Source of the DNA: an uncultured Ruegeria sp.
GTDB taxonomy: Bacteria; Pseudomonadota; Alphaproteobacteria; Rhodobacterales; Rhodobacteraceae
NCBI RefSeq assembly: GCF_947504215.1
Contig: NZ_CANNGO010000001.1
Coordinates: 558,001 to 622,000 of the forward strand
DNA: 64,000 nt
Direction of reading: 5' to 3'
Shown here: one piece after another, positions 26,605-37,095 of the stretch
How the letters are laid out: the number at the start of each line of letters is the position of its first letter
Numbering within the stretch: the first letter of the stretch is position 1
Made by a program: the position numbers and the translations under genes
Notes under the pieces: model-generated
Told to the model about the DNA's origin: nothing
Databases searched by the model: none
What the model saw: only the letters and a program-made list of their open reading frames with translations

Positions 26605-27552
26605 TTATTCTGTCAGCGGATCACCGACCCGCATGATTTCCCACTCTAGCGTGATACCGCTTGTTTCGTAAACCTTTTTTCGCACCTCTTCGCCCAGCCC
26701 TTCGAGGTCTGCGGCGGTGGCGTCTCCGGTGTTGATCAGGAAATTCGAATGCTTCTCACTCATCTGTGCGCCGCCCCTCGTGGCGCCGCGCATGCCTGCG
26801 TCATCAATCACTTTCCACGCCTTGAGGTCATGCACATCATCAGTGCGGCCAGTGGACGAGAAGCCCGCAGGGTTTCGGAAGGTCGATCCGGCGCTGCGAT
26901 CCTTGGTGGGTTGCGTCTCGTCACGCTTCTTCAGTTGGGCGTCCATACGCGCATGCAGATCAGCGGGAGTGCCTGTAGGGCCCTCGAATTGGGCCGAAAC
27001 CAACACCGCACCGTCCGGTAAATCAGACTGGCGATATCGAAAATTTAGCTCTTCAGGCGTGAGATCCAAAATCTCGCCCTGCCGGGTCACGATCGTGGCT
27101 TTGCGCAACACATCTGCCGTATAGCTGCCATAGCACCCGGCATTCATCCGTACCGCGCCGCCGATTGAACCGGGGATGGTGCGCAGAAAGGTCAAGTCAA
27201 CGCCCGCATCCGCCGCCTTGCGCGCCACGTGAGCATCCAACGCTGCTGCGCCCGCAGTGACGGTGTTGCCTTCGACCGAGATCCCGTTGAACCCGCGCCC
27301 GAGCCGAATTACCACGGCACGGAGCCCACCGTCTCGGACGATCAGGTTCGATCCGACGCCCATAGGGAAGATCGCGACATCTGCTGGCAGATCGCCCAGA
27401 AAGGTTTGCAGATCTTCGATATCCGCCGGCTGGAACAAATAGTCCGCTGGACCGCCAACGCGGAGCCATGTGAGGTCGGACAACAGGCGACCATTTGCGA
27501 GTTTGCCACGTAGGCTTTTAAGGTTCAGCTCCGTGAGCGTTTCCGCCACCAT
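26605..27552 (-). CDS. murB: UDP-N-acetylenolpyruvoylglucosamine reductase MurB
   Basis: An FAD enzyme that reduces UDP-GlcNAc-enolpyruvate to UDP-MurNAc. The 315-residue protein shows the FAD motifs [30 protein letters not shown] and [17 protein letters not shown], and the catalytic serine in AGSTFRNP. The start at ATG 27552 ([10 protein letters not shown]) has GGAG nine bases upstream. The first codons overlap the end of a small membrane protein gene. Final Glu is within the [13 protein letters not shown] tail. Confidence 0.94.
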   Translation of the reverse strand: MVAETLTELNLKSLRGKLANGRLLSDLTWLRVGGPADYLFQPADIEDLQTFLGDLPADVAIFPMGVGSNLIVRDGGLRAVVIRLGRGFNGISVEGNTVTAGAAALDAHVARKAADAGVDLTFLRTIPGSIGGAVRMNAGCYGSYTADVLRKATIVTRQGEILDLTPEELNFRYRQSDLPDGAVLVSAQFEGPTGTPADLHARMDAQLKKRDETQPTKDRSAGSTFRNPAGFSSTGRTDDVHDLKAWKVIDDAGMRGATRGGAQMSEKHSNFLINTGDATAADLEGLGEEVRKKVYETSGITLEWEIMRVGDPLTE

Positions 27553-27787
27553 GCCCCAATACTCCATCCTTTATCGCGACCACTCCGTACCACAAATGTA
27601 TCCAGATAACGTACGCTATCACTGCGAGGGTAATGTCGTAGGTCTCAATCGAGCGCCAATACAGCGCTAGACCCAAAAGAACAAACCACAAGATGGAAGC
27701 GGTATATGCCAGTCGAAGCTTTCTGTGGAGAGCCGCGTAGGCAAAGGTCAAAAACCAGCCAATAAAGCCAAAGAAAATTGGGGCCAT
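27518..27787 (-). CDS. Small membrane protein of unknown function
   Basis: An 89-residue frame with three hydrophobic stretches ([54 protein letters not shown]) and a Gly/His-rich tail [15 protein letters not shown]. Its stop lies 35 bases inside murB, so it is probably co-transcribed. Ribosome sites are poor for both possible starts (ATG 27787, or TTG 27811). No family recognised. Confidence 0.5.
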   Translation of the reverse strand: MAPIFFGFIGWFLTFAYAALHRKLRLAYTASILWFVLLGLALYWRSIETYDITLAVIAYVIWIHLWYGVVAIKDGVLGHGGGNAHGAEP

Positions 27788-27823
27788 GATTACGAAGATC
27801 GAATCAAACAAAGAGGAACGCCC

Positions 27824-28066
27824 TTACATCAGACCGCGCAACCACCGCCCAAGATAGATCACAGGCCAGCGCAACACCGACATTCCTGCGGCGAGGACCA
27901 GCAGCCCAATCCACGGGCCGTTCTCGTAAGTCACGTAACCTACAATCGGAATGCCTACCGCGATTAGGAAATAGGCACGAGCCCAGTGATTGTCTTTGCT
28001 AGGGATCATCGCCAGAATATTGGCCGCAAGCCCCCAGAGCGCGGCAAGGGCGAGAGACCAGATCAT
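27824..28066 (-). CDS. DUF2484 family small membrane protein (second copy)
   Basis: An 80-residue protein with three hydrophobic segments, starting MIWSLALAALWGLAANILAMIP and ending SVLRWPVIYLGRWLRGLM. The ALWxxxANIxAxxP motif and the basic C-terminus match DUF2484, which is found beside murB in Rhodobacterales. Its ATG overlaps the stop of the first copy by four bases (ATGA). Function unknown; its position suggests an accessory role in cell wall synthesis. Confidence 0.75.
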   Translation of the reverse strand: MIWSLALAALWGLAANILAMIPSKDNHWARAYFLIAVGIPIVGYVTYENGPWIGLLVLAAGMSVLRWPVIYLGRWLRGLM

Positions 28067-28311
28067 TCTGTCACCTCTCGGCCTGTCCATTTGCACCAGT
28101 AAAATCGGATGGGATTGCGGAACATCGAGATGAACCCGCCGGAGGCGAGAACCGACCAGAACCAGCCGTGGTCATAGCCTAGCCAGATGATAAGCGCTGG
28201 CGCGCAGATCAACAGGATGATGCCCGGCGGAAATTGCAGCCGCATCGGCAACAGCGCCACGATTGTGGCGCAGATCACCCAGAGGGCGGCAAAGATCATC
28301 GAATAGTCCAT
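28063..28311 (-). CDS. DUF2484 family small membrane protein (first copy)
   Basis: An 82-residue protein, MDYSMIFAALWVICATIVALLP to MFRNPIRFYWCKWTGREVTE, with three hydrophobic segments. It aligns along its length with the next protein (ALW...P, then a G-Y-(D/E)-(H/N)-G-x-W segment, then a R-x-P-I turn), so the pair is a tandem duplication. I use ATG 28311. It lies between murC and the second copy and is translationally coupled to the latter. Confidence 0.75.
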   Translation of the reverse strand: MDYSMIFAALWVICATIVALLPMRLQFPPGIILLICAPALIIWLGYDHGWFWSVLASGGFISMFRNPIRFYWCKWTGREVTE

Positions 28312-28387
28312 TCGCCCCTCCAAGGACGCGCGGTATCAGCGAGCATCGTATCACACTTTATGGTTGTGCGCCAAATCAACATGGACG

Positions 28388-29797
28388 TCAAACAGCTTGT
28401 TTTCTTTGCAATCTCTCGGGCAAACCGTTAGCCCAGGCGCTGATCGTCCCTGCGCCCAGGCAAACAACCATATCACCGGGACGGGTCTGTTCGCGCACGA
28501 GGCGTTCAAGGTCTTCTTCATTCAGGATCGCACGGGCATGACGGTGACCGTGGCGGATCAACCCTTCGACCAGATCGTCGCGGCTGGCCCCTTCAATCGG
28601 GTCTTCGCCAGCGGCGAAAACCTCGGCGATGGCGACGACGTCAGCGTCATTGAAGCAAGTGCAGAAATCGTCGAACAGGTTGGACAGGCGGGAATAGCGG
28701 TGCGGCTGATGAACCGCAACGACACGGCCTTCGGTAGCCTGGCGGGCGGCTTTCAAAACGGCGGCAATTTCAACCGGGTGGTGGCCGTAATCGTCGATGA
28801 TGGTGACGCCTTCGACCTCACCCACCTTGGTGAAGCGGCGATTGACGCCGCCGAAATTAGCAAGCGCATCACGGATTTCTACCGCCTTCATACCCAGATG
28901 GCGGGCGACAGCCACGGCGGACAACGCATTCGAGACGTTGTGATCGCCGGGCATCGGTAGAGTGCAGCCTTCGATAACCTTGTCTTCGTATTGCAGGTGG
29001 ATGTCGAAATGCGCGACGCCGCCCTTGTAAGTCAGGTTCTCGGCGCGCACATCAGCCTGCGCGTTGAAGCCATAGGTGCGCACCCGACGGTCGGTGATAC
29101 GGCCAACCAGCGCCTGAACTTCGGTATGATCGGTGCAGCAAACTGCAAGGCCATAGAAGGGCAGGTTTGAGACGAACTCGTAAAAACCATCGCGCAATTG
29201 ATCGAAATCGCCCCAATGCTCCATATGTTCGGGGTCGATATTGGTGACGATTGCGATGGTCGCGGGCAAGCGGTTGAAGGAACCGTCGCTTTCGTCCGCC
29301 TCGACCACCATCCACTCGCCCTGCCCCATCCGTGCGTTAGAGCCATAGGCGTGGATGATACCGCCATTGATCACGGTCGGGTCGAAATCACCTGCAACCA
29401 TCAGCTCGGCCATCATCGTTGTTGTGGTGGTTTTGCCATGGGTCCCGGCAATGGCGATGTTGGAGCGCAGGCGCATGAGCTCGGCAAGCATGTCTGCGCG
29501 GCGCACGACCGGCAAGCCTTGAGCCCGCGCCTCGTCAAGTTCCGGGTTGCCGGGTTTGATCGCGGTGGAAGTAACGATGACCGCAGCGCCTTCAAGGTTT
29601 TCGGCTTTTTGACCGACAAAGATCTCAGCACCCAGACCAGCCAGACGATCAGTGATTTTAGAGGCCTTCAGATCGGACCCCTGCACCCGATAACCCAGGT
29701 TCAACAGTACCTCGGCAATGCCTGACATCCCGATCCCACCGATCCCGACAAAGTGGATCGGACCTACATCCTGCGGCAGTTTGGTTGCTGGGTTCAT
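28388..29797 (-). CDS. murC: UDP-N-acetylmuramate--L-alanine ligase MurC
   Basis: Adds L-Ala to UDP-MurNAc. The 469-residue ligase has [18 protein letters not shown] at the N-terminus, P-loop [16 protein letters not shown] (~115-128), [10 protein letters not shown] and [12 protein letters not shown]. Order and length are standard. Its first four bases overlap the end of murG (ATGA arrangement). Confidence 0.96.
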   Translation of the reverse strand: MNPATKLPQDVGPIHFVGIGGIGMSGIAEVLLNLGYRVQGSDLKASKITDRLAGLGAEIFVGQKAENLEGAAVIVTSTAIKPGNPELDEARAQGLPVVRRADMLAELMRLRSNIAIAGTHGKTTTTTMMAELMVAGDFDPTVINGGIIHAYGSNARMGQGEWMVVEADESDGSFNRLPATIAIVTNIDPEHMEHWGDFDQLRDGFYEFVSNLPFYGLAVCCTDHTEVQALVGRITDRRVRTYGFNAQADVRAENLTYKGGVAHFDIHLQYEDKVIEGCTLPMPGDHNVSNALSAVAVARHLGMKAVEIRDALANFGGVNRRFTKVGEVEGVTIIDDYGHHPVEIAAVLKAARQATEGRVVAVHQPHRYSRLSNLFDDFCTCFNDADVVAIAEVFAAGEDPIEGASRDDLVEGLIRHGHRHARAILNEEDLERLVREQTRPGDMVVCLGAGTISAWANGLPERLQRKQAV

Positions 29798-30891
29798 GTG
29801 GTCTCCTTCTGCGCCAGTTGTTCGACAAGGGCCACCAGACGCTCGGTTGCGTCCGGTGCCCCGACTGACAAGGCGGCATGGGCCATTTTCTGTGCGGCTT
29901 CGGGGTTGGTCAAAACCGTGGTCATTTGTTCGGTTAGCGAAGAAACGTCAAGCATGTTTTCGGGGATCATGATCGCCCCGCCCGCCTGAACCAGTCCGCG
30001 TGCATTGGCTGTCTGGTGGTCGCCTGCCGCCGCGGCAAAGGGGATCAGTATCGACGGGCGTCCGATGACCGAGATATCAGCGACGCTGGATGCGCCCGAG
30101 CGGGAGACGACCAGCTGCGCTTCGGACATCCGGCGGGGGACATCCTGAAAGAACGGTTGCACATCGGCCAGGATGCCGTGATCGGCGTAGAATGCAGTGA
30201 CACGCTCTCCATCCTCGTCGCGGGCCTGATGGGCAACCCGAACATAGCGGCGCAGATCTTCGGGCAAAGCTGCAATCGCCCCCGGCACAACATCGCTGAG
30301 GATACGAGCCCCCTGAGAGCCGCCCATCACCAAGACCGACATCGGGTAGTCCCCCGGTGGAATGTAGGGCGCGGCCGCGCGGTCCAGCACAGCGGCGCGG
30401 ACAGGATTTCCGGTGTGAATACCGTTCGAGTCTTCGGGCAGATCCGTGGGCCACACACCACAGGCTACATGCGCAACCCGGGTTGCGAACAGCTGGTTCA
30501 CGCGCCCCAGAACACCGTTCTGTTCGTGGATCATGCGGGGAATTTTCAGCAGGGTTGCGGCGCTGAGTGCCGGGATCGACGGGTATCCTCCAAAGCCCAC
30601 GACCACATCCGGCTTATCGCGCATCATGCCAAATGCCATGGAGGTAACACCGCCTGCAATCTTGGGCCCGGCCAGCACCTTGGCAGCCAACCCGCCGCGC
30701 GCGAACGTGGCGGAGGATGCTTCGACAATTTCGGTCGAATGCGGGAAACCACTGGTATATCGCGCGCCGCGCGCGTCGGTGGAGAGACGCACGCGCCAGC
30801 CTTTATACAACATTGCCTCGGCCAGTGCCTGCGCAGGGAACATGTGGCCCCCGGTGCCGCCAGCCGCAATCAATAGGTAGGGTTTGCCCAT
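29794..30891 (-). CDS. murG: Lipid II synthase MurG
   Basis: A GT28 glycosyltransferase that adds GlcNAc to lipid I at the inner face of the membrane. It starts [25 protein letters not shown], with the first G-loop GGTGGHMFP, the second G-loop GGSQGA, and the UDP-GlcNAc site [35 protein letters not shown]. 365 residues is normal. It overlaps ftsW by one base and murC by four. Confidence 0.95.
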   Translation of the reverse strand: MGKPYLLIAAGGTGGHMFPAQALAEAMLYKGWRVRLSTDARGARYTSGFPHSTEIVEASSATFARGGLAAKVLAGPKIAGGVTSMAFGMMRDKPDVVVGFGGYPSIPALSAATLLKIPRMIHEQNGVLGRVNQLFATRVAHVACGVWPTDLPEDSNGIHTGNPVRAAVLDRAAAPYIPPGDYPMSVLVMGGSQGARILSDVVPGAIAALPEDLRRYVRVAHQARDEDGERVTAFYADHGILADVQPFFQDVPRRMSEAQLVVSRSGASSVADISVIGRPSILIPFAAAAGDHQTANARGLVQAGGAIMIPENMLDVSSLTEQMTTVLTNPEAAQKMAHAALSVGAPDATERLVALVEQLAQKETT

Positions 30892-32054
30892 CAGCCTCGT
30901 CCGCGCAGAATATCGCCAAGTTCGCCCTGTGGGCGGGTTCGGGTGAAGGCCAGCAACATGCCAACTGCGATGCCGCCGGCAATCAGCGACGAGCCACCAT
31001 AGCTGACAAACGGCAAGGTCATGCCCTTTGCGGGCAGCAGGCGCACGGCAACGCCCATGTTGATCATCGCCTGAACGCCGAACATACAGGCTAGACCAGT
31101 GCCCGCCAGGCGGATGAACATGTCACGCTCACGCATCAGGCGCAAAAGCGAACGCACCACGATGATCGAATACAGAGCGATGATGATCAGCACAAGGATC
31201 AGGCCGTATTCCTCGGCCGCGACAGCAATGATGAAGTCTGTGTGGGCATCGGGCAGCGACCATTTCACCTGTCCTTCGCCAACGCCAACGCCAAATAGCC
31301 CGCCTTCGCGGATGGCGTTGGTGGCATAGCCAAGCTGGGTGGTCGGGTCGACCTCTTGATTCAGAAAGCCATCAATGCGGCGGGCGAAGTGGTCGGAATT
31401 GGAATAGGCAAACATGCCGCCCAGAACAACGACCCCGGCCATGCCGACCAGCAGCAGCATCGGCGCACCGGCGACGAAGTACATCACACCCCAGCCGAAT
31501 AGGATTAGACAGGCCTGACCGAAGTCAGGCTGCATCACCAGCATGCCAACAATGGCCATGCACAAGGCGAACGACCAGATCCGCCCCGGTGGGCCATTGA
31601 TTTGCTGGGACGCTGCCAACAACCATGCGGCCACAACGACGAAACCGGGTTTCAGGAATTCCGAGGGTTGTAGCGAGGCAAAGCCCAGCGAATACCAACG
31701 CACGGCACCTTTGCCGAAATCAGTGCCGAAGATGGGCAGGAAGGCCAGCGCCACGAATGAAGCCAGAAAGCCCAGTACCGCCAGACGTCGTACAAGCGTC
31801 GGCGACATCATCGAGGTCAACAACATAGAAACCAAGGCCAACCCGCCGAACAATGCCTGTCGCTCTACATAGTGAAAGGGATCAAACCCGTTGCGACCTG
31901 CCAGCGGTGGCGATGAGGCCAGCCCCAACAACAGCCCGATCACAAACAGGATCAGTACGCAGGACATCGTCCAACGATCAATCGTCCGCCACCACTTTGG
32001 TAGAATCGGTTCGCCGCGCTGGTCCTGGACCGCGCCATACACCATCTCAGTCAT
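30891..32054 (-). CDS. ftsW: Septal peptidoglycan glycosyltransferase FtsW (SEDS family)
   Basis: A multi-pass polymerase that works with FtsI at the septum. 387 residues with about ten hydrophobic helices and SEDS hallmarks: [41 protein letters not shown], the catalytic Asp loop segment [18 protein letters not shown], and [14 protein letters not shown]. It is the first gene after the three-gene insertion that separates it from murD, with ~175 bases upstream. Confidence 0.94.
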   Translation of the reverse strand: MTEMVYGAVQDQRGEPILPKWWRTIDRWTMSCVLILFVIGLLLGLASSPPLAGRNGFDPFHYVERQALFGGLALVSMLLTSMMSPTLVRRLAVLGFLASFVALAFLPIFGTDFGKGAVRWYSLGFASLQPSEFLKPGFVVVAAWLLAASQQINGPPGRIWSFALCMAIVGMLVMQPDFGQACLILFGWGVMYFVAGAPMLLLVGMAGVVVLGGMFAYSNSDHFARRIDGFLNQEVDPTTQLGYATNAIREGGLFGVGVGEGQVKWSLPDAHTDFIIAVAAEEYGLILVLIIIALYSIIVVRSLLRLMRERDMFIRLAGTGLACMFGVQAMINMGVAVRLLPAKGMTLPFVSYGGSSLIAGGIAVGMLLAFTRTRPQGELGDILRGRG

Positions 32055-32230
32055 GAGATACCGCCACTATCTGCCTCAACAACGTCCCGTTTTTCGGGAT
32101 CTGATTGAGAGTCTACAGGGAAATTCGCGTTTGGGCCAGTGGAATGACGGGTCGCGGCGGAAAACAATTGGCGGCGTGCGGAACCTTGCCGGGGCGGGTT
32201 TTGTGCCGCCAGACGCTTTGTCGAATTGCG
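32055..32230. other. Intergenic region before ftsW
   Basis: About 175 bases between the rhodanese gene and ftsW on the minus strand. I see no gene or clear terminator. Because ftsW is cut off from murD by an opposite-strand gene, a promoter for ftsW-murG-murC is expected here or upstream, but I cannot pick one with confidence. Confidence 0.3.
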
Positions 32231-32629
32231 CTAGTCGACATCCTCGACAGGGCCATCTGCCTTAACCCAGGCGCTGAACCCACCTGCGATATGTGCGACC
32301 GGGGCCAGACCCATTTCCATTGCCGTCTTGGCGCTGAGCGCCGACCGCCACGCGCTGGCACAATAGAAGACATATGTTTTGTCCTGATCGAAGATGTCTC
32401 TATGATAAGGACTTTCCGGGTCGATCCAGAATTCCAGCATGCCACGTGGACATGAAAAAGCGCCGGGTATCTTACCCGCGCGTTTCAACTCGCGAATATC
32501 GCGCAAATCGACCAGAACATGCTCTTCGCTGTCAATCAAACCTTTGGCTTGCTCGATCGAGATAGTCGTAACGACGGCATTTGCCTCGGCAAGCAGGGCT
32601 TTGATCCCCTTCGTGATGGTCTGTGACAT
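32231..32629 (-). CDS. Rhodanese-like domain protein
   Basis: A single-domain sulfurtransferase-fold protein of 132 residues: HVLVDLRDIRELKRAGKIPGAF, then the active loop CASAWRS with the catalytic Cys, and VAHIAGGFSAWVKADGPVED. The ATG at 32629 has AGGAA eight bases upstream. A rhodanese of this kind moves persulfide sulfur or detoxifies cyanide; the physiological acceptor is unknown. It is part of a group of three genes inserted in the dcw cluster. Confidence 0.85.
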   Translation of the reverse strand: MSQTITKGIKALLAEANAVVTTISIEQAKGLIDSEEHVLVDLRDIRELKRAGKIPGAFSCPRGMLEFWIDPESPYHRDIFDQDKTYVFYCASAWRSALSAKTAMEMGLAPVAHIAGGFSAWVKADGPVEDVD

Positions 32630-32769
32630 GGGCGATGTTCCTATGTTTCGGGGTTCGTATCGGAGCTTGAACAATTTGCTTGAATCTACCTGAGTGCAGG
32701 CAGCCCGGCAAACGCAATCCCGACAGGCAACCTCTTGCCTTCCTCAACGATCCACGCCATGCGCTGGAT

Positions 32770-33948
32770 ATGACCTATGACACGATCATCCTTGGGGCCG
32801 GTGCAGCCGGTATGATGTGCGCGGCCCATTGCGGAGGGCGCGTTCTGGTGATCGATCACGCGAAGGCCCCGGGTGAGAAAATTCGCATCTCGGGCGGTGG
32901 GCGCTGCAACTTTACCAACATGTATGCGGCCCCCGATAACTTTCTGTCGCAGAACCCCCATTTCTGCAAATCGGCGCTGGCGCGATATACCCAGTGGGAT
33001 TTCATCGATCTGGTAAACCGGCACGACGTAGCATGGCATGAAAAGACGTTGGGCCAGTTGTTCTGCGACGGCTCCTCCAAGCAGATCATCGCGATGCTGC
33101 TGACTGAGATGGAGCGCGCGGGTGCCGAGCTTTGGGTGCAGACTTCACTGCGTTTCCTCCGCAAGTCCGACGCCGGGTTTGCCTTGGAGGTCGAACGCGA
33201 AGGGCAAAGGCACAGCCTAACCTGTAACAATCTGGTGCTGGCGACGGGCGGCAAGTCGATCCCCAAGATGGGTGCCACGGGACTGGCCTATGACATAGCG
33301 CAGCAGTTTGGGTTGCGTCTGACCAACACCCGCGCGGGTTTGGTGCCGTTCACATTCTCGGACGGTAAATTCAAGGATTTGTCGGGGGTGTCCCTGCCAG
33401 CTCGACTGTCCAATGACCGGACAAGCTTTGACGAGGCCCTGCTGTTCACTCATCGTGGCCTCAGCGGCCCTTCGGTGCTGCAATTGTCATCCTATTGGCG
33501 CGAAGGCGAGGCGATCCGGGTCAACCTGATCCCCGATCTGCCTTTGTACGACCTTCTGCGCGACCAAAGACAGGCGTCCGGGCGCAAGGACCTGAGCACC
33601 GAGTTGGCGCGGCATCTGCCAGGGCGACTTGTGGACTACCTTGGCCAACAGCTTCTGGTGTCCGGCAAGCTAGCCGATCAGTCAGACACGAAACTGGCTG
33701 AACTGACGAAAGCGCTTTCCGATTGGCACCTCGTGCCCTCGGGCACCGAAGGGTATCGCACTGCCGAGGTGACCTTGGGCGGGATAGATACGGATGATTT
33801 GTCGTCAAAAACGATGGAGGCCAAGGAAATCCCCGGCCTCTATGCAATTGGCGAAGCGGTGGATGTCACCGGATGGTTGGGCGGCTACAATTTCCAGTGG
33901 GCGTGGTCCTCGGGCCACGCCGCCGGAACCGCGATTGCTGGTGATTAA
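32770..33948 (+). CDS. HI0933/YhiN-family flavoprotein oxidoreductase
   Basis: 392 residues starting MTYDTIILGAGAAGMMCAA, a Rossmann FAD motif, followed by EKIRISGGGRCNFTNM, which is typical of the HI0933 (BaiN/YhiN) family. ATGGKSIPKMGATG and the C-terminal IGEAVDVTGWLGGYNFQWAWSSG complete the FAD site. The substrate is not known. It is on the opposite strand to all neighbouring dcw genes and overlaps the next gene tail-to-tail by four bases. Start by homology at ATG 32770. Confidence 0.88.
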   Translation: MTYDTIILGAGAAGMMCAAHCGGRVLVIDHAKAPGEKIRISGGGRCNFTNMYAAPDNFLSQNPHFCKSALARYTQWDFIDLVNRHDVAWHEKTLGQLFCDGSSKQIIAMLLTEMERAGAELWVQTSLRFLRKSDAGFALEVEREGQRHSLTCNNLVLATGGKSIPKMGATGLAYDIAQQFGLRLTNTRAGLVPFTFSDGKFKDLSGVSLPARLSNDRTSFDEALLFTHRGLSGPSVLQLSSYWREGEAIRVNLIPDLPLYDLLRDQRQASGRKDLSTELARHLPGRLVDYLGQQLLVSGKLADQSDTKLAELTKALSDWHLVPSGTEGYRTAEVTLGGIDTDDLSSKTMEAKEIPGLYAIGEAVDVTGWLGGYNFQWAWSSGHAAGTAIAGD

Positions 33949-34319
33949 CCGACTACGTTGTAGCCACGACCACGCATGCAATTCCGCACAATGACTTCCT
34001 TGTTCTGGTTCTTGCCGATGGCATCAGCACTCGCCCCCAACAAAGCACCTGCAACAGCAGCACGACCCAGATTGTCGCTGCTGTCCTGAACAATCCCTGT
34101 GACTGCGGCCGCACCTGCCGCACCGATAGCTGCGTTCCCGGCAGTGCTACCGTCAATAGTTGCCTGCGATGCAGCCAATTGCTGGCATTGCGCCAGATCG
34201 TTGCTGTAGTTCGGCCCAATCGGCCCATCGATAACCGGCTGATAGCTAGCCCCGGTATTCGCGCAGGCACCAGCCAGCATCAAAGCGGGAACAATCATAA
34301 GAGATTTACGGTTTGGCAT
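33945..34319 (-). CDS. Glycine-zipper lipoprotein inside the dcw cluster
   Basis: A 124-residue protein, MPNRKSLMIVPALMLAGACAN, with lipobox LAGAC. It has Ala/Gly-rich zipper segments (GNAAIGAAGAAAVTGI and AAVAGALLGASADAIG) and ends CMRGRGYNVVG. The zipper, the DLxxCQQ motif and the ending are shared with the lipoprotein at 12737-13102, so they are paralogs. The start was set by GAGG eight bases before ATG 34319. It would be an envelope protein; role unknown. Confidence 0.75.
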   Translation of the reverse strand: MPNRKSLMIVPALMLAGACANTGASYQPVIDGPIGPNYSNDLAQCQQLAASQATIDGSTAGNAAIGAAGAAAVTGIVQDSSDNLGRAAVAGALLGASADAIGKNQNKEVIVRNCMRGRGYNVVG

Positions 34320-34424
34320 ATTCATGACCTCGTGTTGAGCTATCGAGAAACAAAACAAATTCTTAAATGGCGTCAAGCCAATCACCTCGGACTCTGTCCG
34401 AAACGGCGGTCAATTGCAAATGAG

Positions 34425-35825
34425 CTAGTCTTCCAGTTGGCTTTTGACCTGTTCCGCGAAATCGTCTCCGCGCTGTTCGAAATTGTCATACTGGTCAAAA
34501 CTGGCAGCGGCCGGGGCGAGCAATATAGTCTCCCCCGGATGGCTGTCTGCCACTGCTTGCGCAACGGCCGCCTCCATGGTCGTGCAGACCTGTGCGTCAA
34601 TGTCCAACTGCATGGCAAAATTTGCCGCCTCACGCCCGATGACATAGGCCCTGAGAACGTCTTTAGTGGCCCCGTTCAGGGCCACGATACCGCCCTCTTT
34701 CTCTAACCCGCCGCAAATCCAGCGAATCTTTTTGAAGGCACTTAGCGCTTTGATAGCGCTGTCCACATTGGTCGCCTTGGAGTCGTTGACATAGGTCACA
34801 CCATCGGCTTCGGCGATGATCTGGCTGCGATGCGGCAGACCCGGATAGCTGTGCAACGCATCTTCGATCACCCGTGGTGCCAGACCCAGCGACCTGCAGG
34901 CAGCATAGGCTGCACAGGCGTTCTGGTGGTTATGCGCACCGGGCAGGCCCTTGATGGCGCGCAAATCGATCGAACCGGCCTGACGCCCCTTACGGTATTC
35001 CGACAGGAAACCTTTACGAGCAAAAACCTGCCATCCCGGCCCTGTAAGCTTGCGCGCAACCGAAACGCGGATCACCCGGTCATCGGTCGGGCCTTCGGCC
35101 AACTGGCCTGCCAGAAATGCGCCTTCGGCCTCGTCCACGCCAATGACGGCGCGATCCGGGCCACCTTCCGCGAACAGGCGCCGCTTGGCTGCAAAGTACC
35201 CGCCGATGCCGCCATGCCTGTCCAGATGATCTGGTGAGAGGTTGGTAAACACCGCCACATCCGGCGTCAGCGCGCGGGCCAGCTCAGTCTGATAGCTGCT
35301 GAGTTCCAGCACAACGACCGAGCCATCACCACCTGGTTCGATATCAAGCACCCCACGCCCGATATTACCGGCCAATTGCGCATCTCGTCCGGCCTCGGTC
35401 AGGATATGGTGGATCAGTGCGGCCGTCGTGGACTTGCCGTTTGACCCAGTAACCGCAATCACCCGTGGTGGAGTTTCGAACTTGCCCCAATCCTGATCCG
35501 CGAAAGACCGGAAGAACAGGCCGATGTCGTTGTCCACCGGAACACCGGCTTCAAGCGCTGCGGCTACAACCGGGTTTGGCTTTGGGTAAAGATGCGGAAT
35601 ACCTGGCGAGACCACCAGCGTAGCAACATCGTCGAAGGCGCCATGGCGCAACAGATCGGCGCAGGTAAATCCTTCCTGCTCGGCCATATCAAGCGTGGTC
35701 GGATTATCGTCCCAGCAGATGGGCGTGGCTCCACCTGCAAGAAGGGCGCGTGCCGCCGCCAGACCCGAACGGCCCAGCCCCAGAACAGCCACCTTTTGTC
35801 CTGAAAACCCTTTGACCGGGATCAT
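34425..35825 (-). CDS. murD: UDP-N-acetylmuramoylalanine--D-glutamate ligase MurD
   Basis: Adds D-Glu to UDP-MurNAc-L-Ala. The 466-residue protein has [17 protein letters not shown] at the start, the P-loop [32 protein letters not shown], and [17 protein letters not shown]. All catalytic motifs are intact. It lies ~150 bases after mraY, and downstream the cluster is interrupted by the glycine-zipper/flavoprotein/rhodanese group. Confidence 0.96.
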   Translation of the reverse strand: MIPVKGFSGQKVAVLGLGRSGLAAARALLAGGATPICWDDNPTTLDMAEQEGFTCADLLRHGAFDDVATLVVSPGIPHLYPKPNPVVAAALEAGVPVDNDIGLFFRSFADQDWGKFETPPRVIAVTGSNGKSTTAALIHHILTEAGRDAQLAGNIGRGVLDIEPGGDGSVVVLELSSYQTELARALTPDVAVFTNLSPDHLDRHGGIGGYFAAKRRLFAEGGPDRAVIGVDEAEGAFLAGQLAEGPTDDRVIRVSVARKLTGPGWQVFARKGFLSEYRKGRQAGSIDLRAIKGLPGAHNHQNACAAYAACRSLGLAPRVIEDALHSYPGLPHRSQIIAEADGVTYVNDSKATNVDSAIKALSAFKKIRWICGGLEKEGGIVALNGATKDVLRAYVIGREAANFAMQLDIDAQVCTTMEAAVAQAVADSHPGETILLAPAAASFDQYDNFEQRGDDFAEQVKSQLED

Positions 35826-35977
35826 ACTGCCCTACCTTCACTTCAATCTTGAATTGGCCGCCACACTGCACCGAAGAAATTGCCATTGGCAAGGGCGGCA
35901 TCAGGCTCGTGCGGCAGCGCGAGCCGGGCCCAACATGTGCAAGGCAGGCCGCAGGCCCGTCGAACCCGGCGGGAGCA

Positions 35978-37060
35978 TTACCTGACTTTGAGGGTCGCCA
36001 GACCAATCATCGCCAGGATAAGTGAGATGATCCAGAAACGGATGACAATCGTAGGTTCCGCCCAGCCCTTTTTCTCATAGTGGTGGTGGATTGGCGCCAT
36101 CAGAAAAACCCGTTTGCCAGTACGCTTGAAGTAAAGCACCTGGATGATCACACTCAGCGCTTCGACCACAAACAGGCCGCCAACTACCGCAAGAACCAGC
36201 TCGTGTTTGGTCGCGACGGCAATGGCACCCAGCGCACCGCCCAAAGCCAAAGACCCGGTGTCGCCCATGAAGACAGCTGCTGGAGGAGCGTTATACCAAA
36301 GGAAGCCAAGACCCGCACCAAACAGGGCCGAGGTAAAGATAAGGATCTCGCCCGTGCCTGGCACATAGTGCACATCCAGGTATTCAGTGAAGTCCACCCG
36401 TCCAACGGCATAGGCGATGATCCCAAGGGTCGAGGCCGCAATCATCACCGGCATGATGGCCAGCCCGTCTAAACCGTCTGTCAAATTCACCGCATTCGCA
36501 GCGCCAACGATCACGATGATTGCGAACGGAATGTAAAGGACACCAAGGTTGATCAGTGTATCTTTGAACACCGGCAGGGCCAGCTGGTTTTGCAACGCAT
36601 CGGGATGGTTCAGGGATGCCCACCCTGCGGCCAGCACCGCGATGATGACCCCCAAAGCAAGCCTCATTTTGCCAGAAACACCTTTGGAATTCTGCTTGGA
36701 CACTTTTGCATAGTCATCAGCAAAGCCAATTGCCGCATACGCCAGCGTTACAAACAGCACCATCCAGACATAAGGGTTGTCCCACCGGGCCCAGATCAGG
36801 GTGGATGTCAAAAGCGCGCCCACGATCAGCAATCCACCCATGGTCGGCGTTCCAGCTTTGGACAAATGGCCCTCGGGCCCGTCGTCACGGATTGGCTGAC
36901 CTTTGCCCTGCTTCTTGCGCAGCACGTTAATCAGTGGTTTGCCAAACAGAAACCCGAATATCAGTGCAGTCAGGAAAGCGCCGCCTGCGCGGAATGTGAT
37001 GTAGCGGAAGAGGTTAAAAAAATCTCCCCCGTCCGACAGGGCGGTCAGCCAATAGAGCAT
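35978..37060 (-). CDS. mraY: Phospho-MurNAc-pentapeptide-transferase MraY
   Basis: An inner-membrane enzyme that makes lipid I from UDP-MurNAc-pentapeptide and undecaprenyl phosphate. 360 residues with ten hydrophobic helices. Catalytic motifs: [24 protein letters not shown] (Asp pair), [13 protein letters not shown] (Mg site) and [23 protein letters not shown] near the C-terminus. It follows murF by 35 bases. Confidence 0.96.
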   Translation of the reverse strand: MLYWLTALSDGGDFFNLFRYITFRAGGAFLTALIFGFLFGKPLINVLRKKQGKGQPIRDDGPEGHLSKAGTPTMGGLLIVGALLTSTLIWARWDNPYVWMVLFVTLAYAAIGFADDYAKVSKQNSKGVSGKMRLALGVIIAVLAAGWASLNHPDALQNQLALPVFKDTLINLGVLYIPFAIIVIVGAANAVNLTDGLDGLAIMPVMIAASTLGIIAYAVGRVDFTEYLDVHYVPGTGEILIFTSALFGAGLGFLWYNAPPAAVFMGDTGSLALGGALGAIAVATKHELVLAVVGGLFVVEALSVIIQVLYFKRTGKRVFLMAPIHHHYEKKGWAEPTIVIRFWIISLILAMIGLATLKVR

Positions 37061-37095
37061 TATAAGACCTTTCTCAAACGCGTTTCACGGGTGGG

